The notes under the pieces were generated by a model. That model ran no database searches. It saw only the letters and a list, made by a program, of their open reading frames with translations, and had not been told where the DNA came from. Shown piece by piece: positions 16,078 through 26,412 of a stretch of DNA of 64,000 nt. How positions within the stretch are numbered: the first letter of the stretch is position 1; each line of letters begins with the position of its first letter. The translations under genes and the position numbers were made by a program. The stretch comes from Mesorhizobium sp. B1-1-8 (lineage in GTDB: Bacteria; Pseudomonadota; Alphaproteobacteria; Rhizobiales; Rhizobiaceae), in assembly GCF_006442795.2 (NCBI RefSeq), contig NZ_CP083956.1, positions 682,001 through 746,000 of the forward strand, read 5' to 3'.

Positions 16078-16809
16078 ATGAACGGCATCGACAAAAAACC
16101 CGCGCGGCGATCACCATTCCTCGCTGCGCTGGCGGCGCTTGCGATCACCGCGGCAGCGGCAATTTTCTGGCAGACGCCGGCCCGCTCGGCCGAGGACGCG
16201 GTGGTGATCCCGCCGCCGGCAATGGATGAAAAGGCTGCCGGCGGCAGCGAGAAGGCAATCTTTGCCGGCGGCTGCTTCTGGGGCGTGCAGGGCGTGTTCC
16301 AGCACGTCAAGGGCGTGACCAAGGCCGTCTCCGGCTATACCGGCGGCAGCGCCGAAAACGCCGTCTACGAGATCGTCGGCACCGGCCGCACGGGACACGC
16401 CGAGTCGGTCGAGATCACCTACAATCCGTCGCAAGTGACCTACGGCCAGCTCTTGCAGGTGTATTTCTCGGTCGCCCACAATCCGACGCAGCTCAACTAC
16501 CAGGGACCGGACTCAGGCACCCAGTACCGCTCGACGATCTTTGCCGAGAACGATCAGCAGAAGAAGATCGCCGAGAGCTACATCGCCCAGCTCGACAAGG
16601 CCAAGGTGTTTTCGAAGCCGATCGTCACCACGCTGGAGACCGGCAAGACCTTCTATCCGGCGGAAAACTACCACCAGGATTTCCTGACGCTGAACCCGAC
16701 CTATCCCTACATCGTCTACAACGACCTGCCCAAGATCGAGAACTTGAAGTCGCTGTTCCCGCAGCTCTACAGCGAGAAGCCGGTGCTGGTGCTGGCGTCG
16801 AGCAATTAG
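16078..16809 (+). CDS. msrA: Peptide-methionine (S)-S-oxide reductase, exported form
   Basis: 243 residues. The catalytic motif GGCFWGVQG near residue 61 is diagnostic of MsrA, with GYTGG, GHAESVEITYNP and YHQDFL also present. It reduces methionine-S-sulfoxide in proteins. Unlike the cytosolic enzyme it has an N-terminal hydrophobic segment (FLAALAALAITAAAAIF, residues 13-29) and an Ala-rich cleavage region, so it is anchored or exported to the periplasm. AAGGGAG precedes ATG 16078. A TATAAT at 16048-16053 could be a -10 element, but no good -35 accompanies it. Confidence 0.93.
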   Translation: MNGIDKKPARRSPFLAALAALAITAAAAIFWQTPARSAEDAVVIPPPAMDEKAAGGSEKAIFAGGCFWGVQGVFQHVKGVTKAVSGYTGGSAENAVYEIVGTGRTGHAESVEITYNPSQVTYGQLLQVYFSVAHNPTQLNYQGPDSGTQYRSTIFAENDQQKKIAESYIAQLDKAKVFSKPIVTTLETGKTFYPAENYHQDFLTLNPTYPYIVYNDLPKIENLKSLFPQLYSEKPVLVLASSN

Positions 16810-16813
16810 GGTC

Positions 16814-16964
16814 AATCTCCCCCCTCGAGGGGGAGATGGCCGGCAGGCCAGAGGGGGTCGGTTCGACCGGGCTCGGCCTGCTGCAGCAGAAGGAGGCTGG
16901 CGCTCCACGCGCGGCGACCCCCTCTGTCGCCTTCGGCGACATCTCCCCCTCAAGGGGGGAGATT
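16814..16964. repeat. Inverted-pair palindromic repeat, AATCTCCCCC family
   Basis: aatctcccccctcgaggggg at the left and ...tcaaggggggagatt at the right, with the common core gtcggttcgaccgggctcgg and ggcgctccacgcg. It fills the space between the convergent msrA and cioB genes and may serve as a bidirectional terminator. Confidence 0.85.
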
Positions 16965-16968
16965 GCTC

Positions 16969-17973
16969 TCAATCATACGTCAGATCCGTCGCCTTGCCGC
17001 TGAAGACGCGGTAGGCGTAGAAGGAATAGAAGATGATGACCGGCAGCACGACGACGGTGCCGGCCAGAATGATGGCGAGGCTTTCCGGCGCGGAAGCCGC
17101 CTGCCAGATGGTCAATTTGTCGGGCACGACATAGGGGTAGAACGACCAGGCGAGCCCGGCAAAGCCGAGCGTGAAGATCGCGGTGAGCGCCAGGAACGGC
17201 CTGATCGCATGGCGGTCGTCGGGCTTCGGCAGGTCGAAGGTCTGCCGCCATAGCCACAGGAACAGCAGCGCCGACAGGATGGGCAGCGGCGACAGATAGA
17301 GGATCTGCGGCCAGACGAACCATTTGTCGAAGATGCGCGGGCTGGCGAAGGGCGTGGCCAGCGACACGGCAATCATGCCGAGCGCCGTCAGCACCAGCGC
17401 GGTGCGCAGCCAGCGCACCGCCTTCTTCTGCAGATCGTCCTCGGTCTTGTAGATCAGCCAGGCGGCGCCCATGGCGGCATAAGCCGCCGACAGGCAGAGC
17501 GCCACCAGCGCGCCGAAAGCCATGCCGCCAAGGCCGACATCGAGGCCGAGCACATAGACGCCCAGCATGTAGCCCTGCGCCAGCGAGGCGGTTGCCGAGC
17601 CCAGAAAGAAGATGCGGTTCCAGCGGTGCTTCTTGCCGGCCGGCACCTTGGCGCGGAAATCGAAGGCGACGCCGCGCAGGATCAGGCCGACCAGGAGCAC
17701 GAAGACCGGAAGGTAGAGCGCAGTAAGGATGGTGCCGTGCGCCATCGGGAAGGCGACCAGCAAAAGCCCGACCGCCAGCACCAGCCACGTCTCGTTGGCG
17801 TCCCAGAACGGGCCTATGGCCGCGATCATGGTGTCCTGCTCGGCGTCGCCGGCGGCGGCGAACAGGATGCCGATGCCGAGATCGAAGCCGTCGAGCACGA
17901 CATAGATCAGAATGGCGAGGCCCATCAGGCCGGCGAAGATCAAAGGCAGCGCGGTTGGCCAGTCGAAGGTCAT
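16969..17973 (-). CDS. cioB: Cyanide-insensitive/cytochrome bd-type quinol oxidase subunit II
   Basis: 334 residues with about nine transmembrane helices. The N-terminus (LPLIFAGLMGLAILIYVVLDGFDLGIGIL) has the GFDLG motif conserved in CydB/CioB, and IGPFWDANETWLV follows. Together with the gene just upstream it forms a bd-family terminal oxidase reducing O2 with quinol electrons without pumping protons. The 334-residue size and lack of CydX or cydCD neighbours favour the CIO subfamily. Start codon 17973 lies 4 bp downstream of the cioA stop, so translation is probably coupled. Confidence 0.93.
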   Translation of the reverse strand: MTFDWPTALPLIFAGLMGLAILIYVVLDGFDLGIGILFAAAGDAEQDTMIAAIGPFWDANETWLVLAVGLLLVAFPMAHGTILTALYLPVFVLLVGLILRGVAFDFRAKVPAGKKHRWNRIFFLGSATASLAQGYMLGVYVLGLDVGLGGMAFGALVALCLSAAYAAMGAAWLIYKTEDDLQKKAVRWLRTALVLTALGMIAVSLATPFASPRIFDKWFVWPQILYLSPLPILSALLFLWLWRQTFDLPKPDDRHAIRPFLALTAIFTLGFAGLAWSFYPYVVPDKLTIWQAASAPESLAIILAGTVVVLPVIIFYSFYAYRVFSGKATDLTYD

Positions 17974-17977
17974 CGTT

Positions 17978-19339
<1,362 letters not shown>

Positions 19340-19362
19340 GGCGGCTCCGGCTGCTGTTATTC

Positions 19363-19381
19363 TTTGAGGGTAGGCCTCAAA
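19363..19381. promoter_or_regulatory. Inverted repeat upstream of cioA (possible operator or leader hairpin)
   Basis: TTTGAGG-GTAGG-CCTCAAA, perfect 7-bp arms, 24 nt before the cioA start. It is TTGA-N9-TCAA and so does not match the FNR/FixK spacing (TTGAT-N4-ATCAA). The binding protein, if any, is unknown. Confidence 0.4.
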
Positions 19382-19407
19382 ACCCGTCCCGGTCAAAGCG
19401 GCGCGGC

Positions 19408-19477
19408 GTCACGCGAGGCGCGTTGTCGCAGCGCCAAGCGCGGCCGTGCCGCGGCCTTGATAAACGCCTCGCGTGAC
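19408..19477. repeat. Perfect 13-bp inverted repeat between cioA and the ABC operon
   Basis: GTCACGCGAGGCG at 19408-19420 and its exact reverse complement at 19465-19477, 44 nt apart, in the divergent intergenic space. The inner sequence contains a second hairpin (gcggccgtgccgcggcc). Could be a structured leader or a recombination or binding site. Confidence 0.4.
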
Positions 19478-19623
19478 AGCTTGCCGACGACGACACACCG
19501 CATTAGAGCCGGCCAAGGTCCCTCGACTGTCCAGAGATGTCAGGAGCAGGATCGATTTGCGGTTTGCATGAAACGACATCCGACCTATATGAGGTCACCT
19601 TTTCCAGCCAAGCCGTTTTCAGC

Positions 19624-20550
19624 ATGTCATCCATCATCTCAATTTCCGGTGTCACGAAAACCTATGCCACCGGCTTCAAGGCGCTGAAGGAAATCAATCT
19701 CGACATCGAGCGCGGTGAGATCTTCGCGCTGCTCGGGCCGAACGGCGCCGGCAAGACGACGCTGATCTCGATCGTCTGCGGCATCGTCAACCGTTCCTCC
19801 GGCACCGTCACCGTGGACGGCCACGACATCGGCAAGGATTACCGCGCCGCGCGCAGCCTGATCGGGCTGGTGCCGCAGGAATTGACCATCGACGCTTTCG
19901 AGACGGTCTGGGCGACGGTCAGCTACAGCCGCGGCCTTTTCGGCAAGCCGGCCAACCCCGGCTTCGTCGAAAAGGTGCTGCGCGATCTTTCGCTGTGGGA
20001 CAAGAAGGACGCCAGGGCGATCACGCTGTCCGGCGGTATGAAACGCCGGCTGATGATCGCCAAGGCGCTGTCGCATGAGCCGCGCGTTTTGTTCCTCGAC
20101 GAGCCGACGGCAGGCGTCGACGTCGAGCTGCGCCAGGACATGTGGGCGATGGTGCGCAGGCTGCGCGAGGACGGCGTCACCATCATCCTCACCACACATT
20201 ACATCGAGGAGGCCGAGGCGATGGCCGACCGCGTCGGCGTCATCAACCGCGGCGAGATCATCCTGGTCGAGGGCAAGGCGGAATTGATGCGCAAGCTCGG
20301 CCGCAAGCAGCTGACGCTGGAACTGCGCGCGCCGCTGAATACGCTGCCGGACGGCCTCTCGCGCTATGCGCTGGAGCTGTCGCCGGATGGCGGACAGCTG
20401 ACCTACACTTATGACAACCAGAGCGACCGGCCGGGCGTCGCCTCGCTGATCCGCGACCTCCAGGCGGCCGGCGTCCAGTACCGCGACATGGACACCAAGA
20501 ACAGCTCGCTCGAGGAGATCTTCGTCAACCTGCTGAGGCAAGAGCCATGA
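19624..20550 (+). CDS. ABC-2 type exporter ATPase (NodI/DrrA-like)
   Basis: 308 residues. Walker [13 protein letters not shown] near residue 38, Q-loop LVPQELTID, signature LSGGMKRRL, Walker [14 protein letters not shown] and H-loop TTHYIEEAE are all intact, followed by a C-terminal extension as in the NodI, YadG and DrrA group. ATG 19624 ([17 protein letters not shown]) is preferred to upstream in-frame starts because it begins right at the domain. The next gene, the permease, overlaps its stop codon (ATGA). Substrate not predictable; lipid, polysaccharide or drug export are the known roles. Confidence 0.93.
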   Translation: MSSIISISGVTKTYATGFKALKEINLDIERGEIFALLGPNGAGKTTLISIVCGIVNRSSGTVTVDGHDIGKDYRAARSLIGLVPQELTIDAFETVWATVSYSRGLFGKPANPGFVEKVLRDLSLWDKKDARAITLSGGMKRRLMIAKALSHEPRVLFLDEPTAGVDVELRQDMWAMVRRLREDGVTIILTTHYIEEAEAMADRVGVINRGEIILVEGKAELMRKLGRKQLTLELRAPLNTLPDGLSRYALELSPDGGQLTYTYDNQSDRPGVASLIRDLQAAGVQYRDMDTKNSSLEEIFVNLLRQEP

Positions 20551-21326
20551 ACCCGCGCGCGACCGTGAATCTTCGCGCAGTCTGGGCGATCTACCGGGTG
20601 GAGATGGCGCGCGCCTTCCGCACCGTGCTGCAGAGCATCATCTCGCCGGTCATCTCGACATCGCTCTATTTCGTCGTCTTCGGCTCGGCCATCGGCTCGC
20701 GCATCACCGAGATCGACGGCATCAGCTACGGCGCCTTCATCGTGCCGGGGTTGATGATGCTGTCGCTCTTGACGCAGTCGATCTCGAACGCGTCCTTCGC
20801 CATCTATTTCCCGAAATTCGTCGGCTCGATCTACGAGCTCCTGTCGGCGCCGGTCTCCTATCTGGAGATCATCCTTGCCTATGTCGGGGGTGCGGCGACC
20901 AAATCGATCCTGCTCGGCCTGATTATTCTGGCGACGGCGGCGCTGTTCGTGCCGCTGAGGATCGAGCACCCGTTGTGGATGATCGCCTTCCTGGTGCTGA
21001 CGGCGGTGACCTTCAGCCTGTTCGGCTTCATCATCGGTATCTGGGCGAAGACCTTCGAGCAGCTGCAGCTGGTGCCGCTGCTGATCGTCACGCCGCTGAC
21101 CTTCCTCGGCGGCAGCTTCTATTCCATCCATATGCTGCCCGGCATCTGGAAGACGGTCACGCTGTTCAACCCGGTCGTCTACCTGATCAGCGGCTTCCGC
21201 TGGAGCTTTTACGGCAAGGCCGACGTCTCGGTCGGCGTCAGCCTCGGCATGACGCTGGTGTTCCTGGCTGTCTGCATCGCAATCGTGGCGTGGATCTTCA
21301 GGACCGGGTATCGGCTGAGGAACTGA
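20547..21326 (+). CDS. ABC-2 type exporter permease (NodJ/YadH-like)
   Basis: 259 residues with six hydrophobic segments, standard for the ABC-2 membrane family. Landmarks include [57 protein letters not shown] (the coupling-helix region), [34 protein letters not shown] near the C-terminus. The start overlaps the ATPase stop by 4 bp, so the two form one two-gene exporter operon. A homodimer of each subunit is expected. Confidence 0.92.
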   Translation: MNPRATVNLRAVWAIYRVEMARAFRTVLQSIISPVISTSLYFVVFGSAIGSRITEIDGISYGAFIVPGLMMLSLLTQSISNASFAIYFPKFVGSIYELLSAPVSYLEIILAYVGGAATKSILLGLIILATAALFVPLRIEHPLWMIAFLVLTAVTFSLFGFIIGIWAKTFEQLQLVPLLIVTPLTFLGGSFYSIHMLPGIWKTVTLFNPVVYLISGFRWSFYGKADVSVGVSLGMTLVFLAVCIAIVAWIFRTGYRLRN

Positions 21327-21342
21327 CGCGGCTTGGGTTCCT

Positions 21343-22380
21343 TCAAATCGCCTTCACCAGCCGCAGCAGCCCCAGCATTTCCATCAGCGTCCCTTTGCGG
21401 AAGGCGACGTAGGTCGGTTCCTCGACACCGTGGAAGCGGCGCTTGAAGGCTGCTTGGCCCTGCAAGTTGAACCTTGAGCGGTTGACCCAAGGCGACTGGT
21501 AGGCGCGCTGGAAGGCGCCGCGCCAGAAGCTCGATTCGGCAAAGCCGCTGGGCTCGACATCGACCAGCGGCGACAGACCCAGCGTGACCACCGAAATGCC
21601 CTCCTCGCGAAAGCGGTCGACGGCGAACTTGGTCAGCCCGATCTCGGCATGCGGCGTGGCGTCGACCTGCTTGCGCTTGAAGGCCGTGGTGTAGCCGATG
21701 ACCTTGCCGTCGCTGAACAGCGGATCGAAATCGAGCAGAGCGACGAGCTCGCCCTCCGGCCCGTGCAGGACGAAGCGACGCATGTCGGCGCCGAGGTGAT
21801 AGGCGAAGGGGCGGTTGAGGAAGCCCATTTCCCAGCGCTTGACGATGCGCTCGCCGCGCCAGTTCTCGGAAAGCCTCGTAACTTCGTCGAGCAGCATGTT
21901 GTTTCTGTCCTCGGCGAAGGTGAAGCCTTTCTTCATCAGCCAGCGTTCGGAATAGCGCACCGTTTCGTTGCGCTTGCCGGAGAAATCATGGGCCGGCAGC
22001 TCAAGCCTGGTGTCGATGCCCAGCCGGTTGACCTGGTAGCCGAGCCCGGCCAGCACCTTTGCCGTGGCGGCGCTGATTTGAACGAACCACGGGCCGCCCG
22101 CGGCTTCGACGAAACGCTTGATGTAGGCGGGCCGATCCGCCGTATCGACGACCGGATCGCCAAGGGCAAAATGGTGCTTCATCTTGCTGCCGAAGGCGAT
22201 GTAGCCGTCGCCGTCGCTGAAGTAGGACAGTTTTGGCTGCACGGCGGTGGAATAGGCGAGCGAGAAATCGCCATGGCGGCGGACCAGCGCCAGGCGTTCG
22301 ATATGCGTCAGCTCGCGCCGCTGGACCTTGGGCGCGGCGCCTTCGAGAAAACCGTCGATGTAGATGCGCAAGGAGGGCAT
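21343..22380 (-). CDS. DUF2156 / phosphatidylglycerol lysyltransferase C-domain protein
   Basis: 345 residues resembling the soluble GNAT-like domain of MprF/LpiA aminoacyl-phosphatidylglycerol synthases: SLAYSTAVQPKLSYFSDGDGYIAFG, ALGDPV, YQVNRLGIDTRLELPAHDFSGKRNETVRYS and FWRGAFQRAYQSPWVNRSRFNLQGQAAFKRRF. It lacks the N-terminal flippase-like membrane domain, so it is either a stand-alone transferase or a DUF2156 enzyme with another acceptor. ATG 22380 (MPSLRIYIDGF) is preferred over the longer frame to 22464. Convergent with the ABC exporter. Confidence 0.85.
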   Translation of the reverse strand: MPSLRIYIDGFLEGAAPKVQRRELTHIERLALVRRHGDFSLAYSTAVQPKLSYFSDGDGYIAFGSKMKHHFALGDPVVDTADRPAYIKRFVEAAGGPWFVQISAATAKVLAGLGYQVNRLGIDTRLELPAHDFSGKRNETVRYSERWLMKKGFTFAEDRNNMLLDEVTRLSENWRGERIVKRWEMGFLNRPFAYHLGADMRRFVLHGPEGELVALLDFDPLFSDGKVIGYTTAFKRKQVDATPHAEIGLTKFAVDRFREEGISVVTLGLSPLVDVEPSGFAESSFWRGAFQRAYQSPWVNRSRFNLQGQAAFKRRFHGVEEPTYVAFRKGTLMEMLGLLRLVKAI

Positions 22381-22801
22381 GGGTCCACGTGCCGATTTTG
22401 ATGGATCCCCCCGAATCAATCGCCTCGTCGCGATTGAATAACGATCATATCGCGCACGCGCCATATAGGACGCCGCCGGCTCCCGCAGAAGGGGAAATCC
22501 GAGCCCGATTGGTGAGCGACGGTGAAGGAGCCTTCTTGCTTCTTGGGATGCTGGAGTTTTTGACCTTCACTTCCCGAAGCTCGCCGGTTACATTTTAGTG
22601 ACAGCGGCGTGATCCGCCTTCGGATATTTATTTGCCGGCTGATCACTGCTTTAATCGCCCAGAGGTAGAAGCGTCCTCGGTCGACGCGGCGACGGCAGCC
22701 GCTTAGAGGGAAGAAAACTGAGCTTCCGGGGGCGCTCGCCGCGGTCGCGCTGATCACGCTCGGGCCCTATATGCGGCGGCTGTTGACGGAACTGCGGCAA
22801 G
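22381..22801. other. Gene-free stretch between divergent genes
   Basis: About 420 bp separate the DUF2156 and PAP2 genes. A short frame ending near 22800 reads ALITLGPYMRRLLTELRQ and looks slightly like the tail of a membrane protein, but it has no credible start and no recognisable family. Promoters for both flanking genes must lie here; I could not identify a convincing one. Confidence 0.4.
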
Positions 22802-23503
22802 ATGAAATCGACCACAAGCGCGCTGCTCAACAGAATAGAATTTCCGGTGCTGCTCGCCGGGCTGCTGATCGCTGCTGGCCTCTGGGGGTTCGTCGAGCTG
22901 ATGGAGCTGGCGCGCGCGGCCACGCCGCATGCCTTCGACACCGAAATCCTGCTCGCCTTCCGCCATGCCGGGCAGCCCGACAATCCGATCGGCCCGCTTT
23001 GGCTGCAAGGCGCGATGCGCGACATCACCAGCCTCGGCAGCACCAGCGTGCTGGTGCTGGTTACGACGGCGACGATCATCTATCTGCTGCTGATCCGCAG
23101 ACCGGCGGCGGCACTGCTGATGTTCGTGGCGGTGGCGGGTGGGAAAGTTCTCTCGATCCTGCTCAAATTCGAGGTCGACCGGCCGCGGCCCGAACTTGTC
23201 TCGCATCTCGTCAACGAGACGTCGCTGTCCTTTCCGAGCGGCCATGCCATGCTGTCGGCGATCACCTATCTGACGCTCGGCTCGCTGGCGGCGCGTTTCC
23301 TGCCGGACCGCACGACCAGGATCTTCGTGCTTGGCCTTGCCGTGCTCACCACAGTGCTGGTCGGCATCAGCCGCGTCTATCTCGGCGTGCATTGGCCGTC
23401 GGACGTGCTTGCCGGCTGGTGCGCCGGTTTCGCCTGGGCCATGCTGTGCTGGCTTGCGGCGCGCCTGCTGCAGCGGCGCAAGGTGCTGGCGGACAGCGAG
23501 TGA
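22802..23503 (+). CDS. PAP2-superfamily membrane phosphatase
   Basis: 233 residues with five to six membrane segments. The three phosphatase motifs are complete: KFEVDRPRP (KxxxxxxRP), FPSGHAM (PSGH) and SRVYLGVHWPSDVLAG (SRxxxxxHxxxD). Such enzymes dephosphorylate lipid phosphates (phosphatidate, undecaprenyl-PP, lipid A 1-phosphate) on the periplasmic side. The location next to a DUF2156 lipid-modification protein is suggestive of envelope lipid metabolism, but the two genes are divergent and the substrate is not fixed by the motifs. Confidence 0.92.
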   Translation: MKSTTSALLNRIEFPVLLAGLLIAAGLWGFVELMELARAATPHAFDTEILLAFRHAGQPDNPIGPLWLQGAMRDITSLGSTSVLVLVTTATIIYLLLIRRPAAALLMFVAVAGGKVLSILLKFEVDRPRPELVSHLVNETSLSFPSGHAMLSAITYLTLGSLAARFLPDRTTRIFVLGLAVLTTVLVGISRVYLGVHWPSDVLAGWCAGFAWAMLCWLAARLLQRRKVLADSE

Positions 23504-23524
23504 GCCGCGCCGGCGAGATGCTTC

Positions 23525-24451
23525 TCAAACCGCCGCTTCGATCGGTTCGGCAAGTTTCGGGTTTGCGCGCGCGGCGATCAGGCAGCCGGCGACGATCAGG
23601 CATGCTCCTGCCAGCGTGGTCCAGGCCACCGCCTCATCGAAGAAGAACCAGCCAAGCGCGATTGCCCAGATGAAGGCCGAATATTCCGTCGGGATCAGAT
23701 ATTGCGCTTCGGCGCGGGCGTAGGACCAGCTCATCAGGAATTGGCCGGCGAGCGACAGCACCGTCACCCCGACAAGGGGGAGCCATAGATCCCTCGGCAT
23801 TGCAACGGCGAGCCACGGCGCGGCGAAACCAAGGATGATCGCGACGCAGAGGTTCTGGAACAGCATGATCTCGACCGGTTTGGCCAACAGCGCCTGCCGC
23901 CGGGCGAGGATCAGATTGTAGCCATAGAATACCGTCGATACGAGCACCGCCGCCGTGCCGAGCAGGGCATCCTGCGAATGGCCGGCCTGACCGAACTGGC
24001 CGGCCAATATGATCGCGACGCCGGCGATGCCGGCCAGGGACGCCCACACCGCCTGCCGTCGGATTCGTTCGCCCAGCAACAGCGCGGCGAGGAAAAGGGC
24101 GAACAGGGGCGCGACAAAGCTGAGCCCGATCGCCTCGGCGAGCGGCAGCCTGGCCAGACCCCAGAAGAATGAGACCAGGACGATGCCGACGACCGCGGCG
24201 CGCAGCGCATGCAGCCTCAGCACCGGCAGGGTCGGTTTCGAACGCGGCCCTGCCGACCAGGCCGCGCCGGCGACCAGCGTCGCGACCATGCTGCGCCACA
24301 GCACCGTGTTGTATACACCGACCGCAATGACCAGCGACTTCATCGCCGCGTCCATCCCGGACAGCAGGAAGATCGCCAGCGCGCATATAAGCACCGGGAT
24401 CATCGGCGAAACGGCGCCGCTCAGGCTGGATGTCTTCACGGCTTCGCTCAT
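23525..24451 (-). CDS. DMT-superfamily (EamA) transporter
   Basis: 308 residues with ten predicted helices in two EamA halves; typical blocks are ALRAAVVGIVLVSFFWGLARLPLAEAIGLSFVAPLF and SWSYARAEAQYLIPTEYSAFIWAIALGWFFFDEAVAWTTLAGACLIVAGC. Likely exports or exchanges a small metabolite across the inner membrane; the ligand cannot be inferred. Three direct repeats lie 50-105 bp upstream of its start and may bind a regulator. Confidence 0.9.
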   Translation of the reverse strand: MSEAVKTSSLSGAVSPMIPVLICALAIFLLSGMDAAMKSLVIAVGVYNTVLWRSMVATLVAGAAWSAGPRSKPTLPVLRLHALRAAVVGIVLVSFFWGLARLPLAEAIGLSFVAPLFALFLAALLLGERIRRQAVWASLAGIAGVAIILAGQFGQAGHSQDALLGTAAVLVSTVFYGYNLILARRQALLAKPVEIMLFQNLCVAIILGFAAPWLAVAMPRDLWLPLVGVTVLSLAGQFLMSWSYARAEAQYLIPTEYSAFIWAIALGWFFFDEAVAWTTLAGACLIVAGCLIAARANPKLAEPIEAAV

Positions 24452-24503
24452 GCGGCGGACGGATATCCCGGAGCGAATGGCAGAACCAGATGGCAGTTCC
24501 GCC

Positions 24504-24557
24504 GATACGGCGGTCCAATCCTGATATGGAGGCCAATCGTGGATATGGAGGCCGATC
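24504..24557 (-). promoter_or_regulatory. Three tandem direct repeats upstream of the DMT transporter gene
   Basis: Read on the minus strand the units are GGATCGGCCTCCATATC, CGATTGGCCTCCATATC and GGATTGGACCGCCGTATC, spaced 18-19 bp, roughly two helical turns. The first two differ at only two positions. Regular spacing on one face of DNA suggests an activator or repressor site, for example of GntR/MocR type. Confidence 0.45.
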
Positions 24558-24588
24558 CTGATAGACGGTATTCGCGCAGCGACGGCTG

Positions 24589-25449
24589 TCAGTCGATCTT
24601 CAGCGCCGCGACCGCGCCTTCGTTCATCAGCGGGACATAGATGGTCGAGTTGCCGTCCGTGCCGATGTCGGCGCTGCCCGGCTTAAAATGCGCCACCGCT
24701 TCCGGGGCATCGCCGGTCTGGTAGCGGTAGAGCGTGCCGGTCATGTAGGCGGTCGCATAGATGATGTCGCCAATGGCGATGACGCCGTCGAGGTCGGCGA
24801 AGTTCTGCGCGCCCGGCAGCGGCGTTATCTTTTTACCGGCAAGGTCGACCGACAGCAGGCCACCCGGCTCGGCGGTGCTGAAATCGGCCTTGATGCCCTT
24901 GCCCCAGGAGGCGACGATCAGCCTGCCGCCGTCGGCAAAGACGCCGTTGGGCGAAGCCAGAAGTGGGTCCTTCACGAACAGTTCCGGCCGGCCGCCGTCG
25001 ATGCGGTAGATGGCATCGGCCAGCATATCGGTGACGTAGACCTTGCCGGCGCTGTCCTGGGTCATGTCGTTGAGGAAGACCGCGCCAGGCACGTCGATGG
25101 TCGAGACCAGCTTGCCGCTGGCAAGATCGACGACGCGGATTTTGGTGATGTCGGCGACATAAAGCTTGCCGCCGGCGATCGCCATGCCCTTGGGCGCGTC
25201 CATGCCATCGGTCCAGTGACGGGTGATGATCTTGCCGTCCAGCGACAGCAGCGACAGATAGCCGTTGCCGTCGGCATCGCCGGGATTGCCGACGATATTG
25301 GAAACGACGATGCGTCTGTTGGCGGCATCGAAAAGCGCCGATTCCGGCTGCTCGAAACCGGCCGCGCGCCAGATTTCTCCGGCCCGGGCGGCGGGAACGG
25401 TTGCAATGGAGATGATGGCGAGAAAGGTCGAGGCGATGAGGGTTTTCAT
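24589..25449 (-). CDS. Secreted SMP-30/gluconolactonase-like beta-propeller protein
   Basis: 286 residues with a Sec signal peptide (MKTLIASTFLAIISIATVPAARA). The mature part shows repeated propeller blades: VVSNIVGNPGDADGNGYLSLLSLDGK, DAPKGMAIAGGKLYVADI, FLNDMTQDSAGKVYVTDMLADAIYRID and SPNGVFADGGRLIVASWG. The N-x-x-x-D/N pattern is like metal-binding SMP-30 enzymes, but a non-enzymatic NHL role is possible. Start ATG 25449 lies behind GGAGAGC. Divergent from an XRE-type regulator, with a palindrome between them. Confidence 0.82.
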   Translation of the reverse strand: MKTLIASTFLAIISIATVPAARAGEIWRAAGFEQPESALFDAANRRIVVSNIVGNPGDADGNGYLSLLSLDGKIITRHWTDGMDAPKGMAIAGGKLYVADITKIRVVDLASGKLVSTIDVPGAVFLNDMTQDSAGKVYVTDMLADAIYRIDGGRPELFVKDPLLASPNGVFADGGRLIVASWGKGIKADFSTAEPGGLLSVDLAGKKITPLPGAQNFADLDGVIAIGDIIYATAYMTGTLYRYQTGDAPEAVAHFKPGSADIGTDGNSTIYVPLMNEGAVAALKID

Positions 25450-25488
25450 GGGTGCTCTCCTGTGATGACGACGGAGAGCTACTTTTTT

Positions 25489-25536
25489 CGATACTTTTCC
25501 GGAAGACAGTTCAAGTCTAGTATCGAAGATCGATAC
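25489..25536. promoter_or_regulatory. Palindrome and half-site between the SMP-30-like and XRE genes
   Basis: GTATCG-AAGAT-CGATAC at 25520-25536 is an inverted repeat with 6-bp arms, and a matching half-site CGATAC occurs at 25489-25494. The site lies 27 bp before the XRE regulator start and 40-90 bp before the divergent gene, a position suited to autoregulation and co-regulation. Confidence 0.5.
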
Positions 25537-25562
25537 GAATTCGCGCAAAAGAGGTGCATCCC

Positions 25563-26357
25563 ATGAACGGTCCGATCTTCGAAGCATTGAAACGGACGCT
25601 GAAGGCGAAGGGCCTGACCTATCGCATGCTGGCCGAGCGCATGGGGGTTTCCGAACCGACGGTGAAGCGCATCTTCCACGAACGAAACTGCAAGCTCGAC
25701 CGGCTGATGGAAATCTGCGCCGCGGCCGAGGTCGAGCTGGAAAACGTGCTGGGCTCGATGAACAGGGGGCCCGGACCGGCCAATCACATCGCGCCGGAAA
25801 TCGAGCGCAAGCTCGCCGGCCGGCCGGCGCTGCTGTTCGTCTTCGTCATGCTGTCGGAAAAATTCACGCCGGAAGGCATCATGCGCTCGCAAGGCCTGAG
25901 CGAAGCCTCGATGTTCCTCTATCTGCGCGATCTGGAGGAGCTCGGCCTGGTGGCGCTCGGACGCGGCCTGTCTGCAAGGCTGCTGGTCGAGACGCCGATC
26001 CAGTGGAATTTCGAGGGGCCGCTCAGGCCATCCTTCGAGATGACCAACAAGAATTTCATCGGCTGGGCGATCGGCCATCTGGAGCGGGAGGCGACCTTCG
26101 TCAGCTTCTCCAGGCGCATGCGGCCGGAGACGGCGCAGATGGTTCGGCGTGAGGCGGAAGAGCTGGCCGAACGCGCCAAGCTGCTTGCCCATCACGACCA
26201 GCACACAACACCGGAAGACCAGCTTATCGGCTACAAATGGACGTTTGCCTTCGGCGCGACGCCGTTTGCGTCGATCATGCCGATCGGCCCGCACGCGCGG
26301 GACGCAGGCGCGCGAACGGATAGCGGGGCGAAAGGGCGGCGGCCGCTGCCGGCGTGA
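25563..26357 (+). CDS. XRE-family transcriptional regulator
   Basis: 264 residues. The N-terminal Cro/C1-type helix-turn-helix is LTYRMLAERMGVSEPTVKRIFHERNCKLDRLMEIC. The rest (from about residue 75) is a helical regulatory domain without a recognised ligand fold. ATG 25563 has GAGG 8 nt upstream; a GTG at 25554 is also in frame. The C-terminal end (ARDAGARTDSGAKGRRPLPA) looks like drift past the original end. Divergent from the SMP-30-like gene and probably its regulator through the palindrome between them. Confidence 0.85.
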   Translation: MNGPIFEALKRTLKAKGLTYRMLAERMGVSEPTVKRIFHERNCKLDRLMEICAAAEVELENVLGSMNRGPGPANHIAPEIERKLAGRPALLFVFVMLSEKFTPEGIMRSQGLSEASMFLYLRDLEELGLVALGRGLSARLLVETPIQWNFEGPLRPSFEMTNKNFIGWAIGHLEREATFVSFSRRMRPETAQMVRREAEELAERAKLLAHHDQHTTPEDQLIGYKWTFAFGATPFASIMPIGPHARDAGARTDSGAKGRRPLPA

Positions 26358-26412
26358 CGGTTGAAATCCAGCGCTTGGCACCCCCAGTCCGGACACCCGG
26401 GGAGAGTATTGG

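Noticed and set aside
19363..19381. FNR/FixK anaerobox for cioA
   Set aside because: TTGA...TCAA spacing is 9 nt and not 6, and the inner T/A bases are missing.
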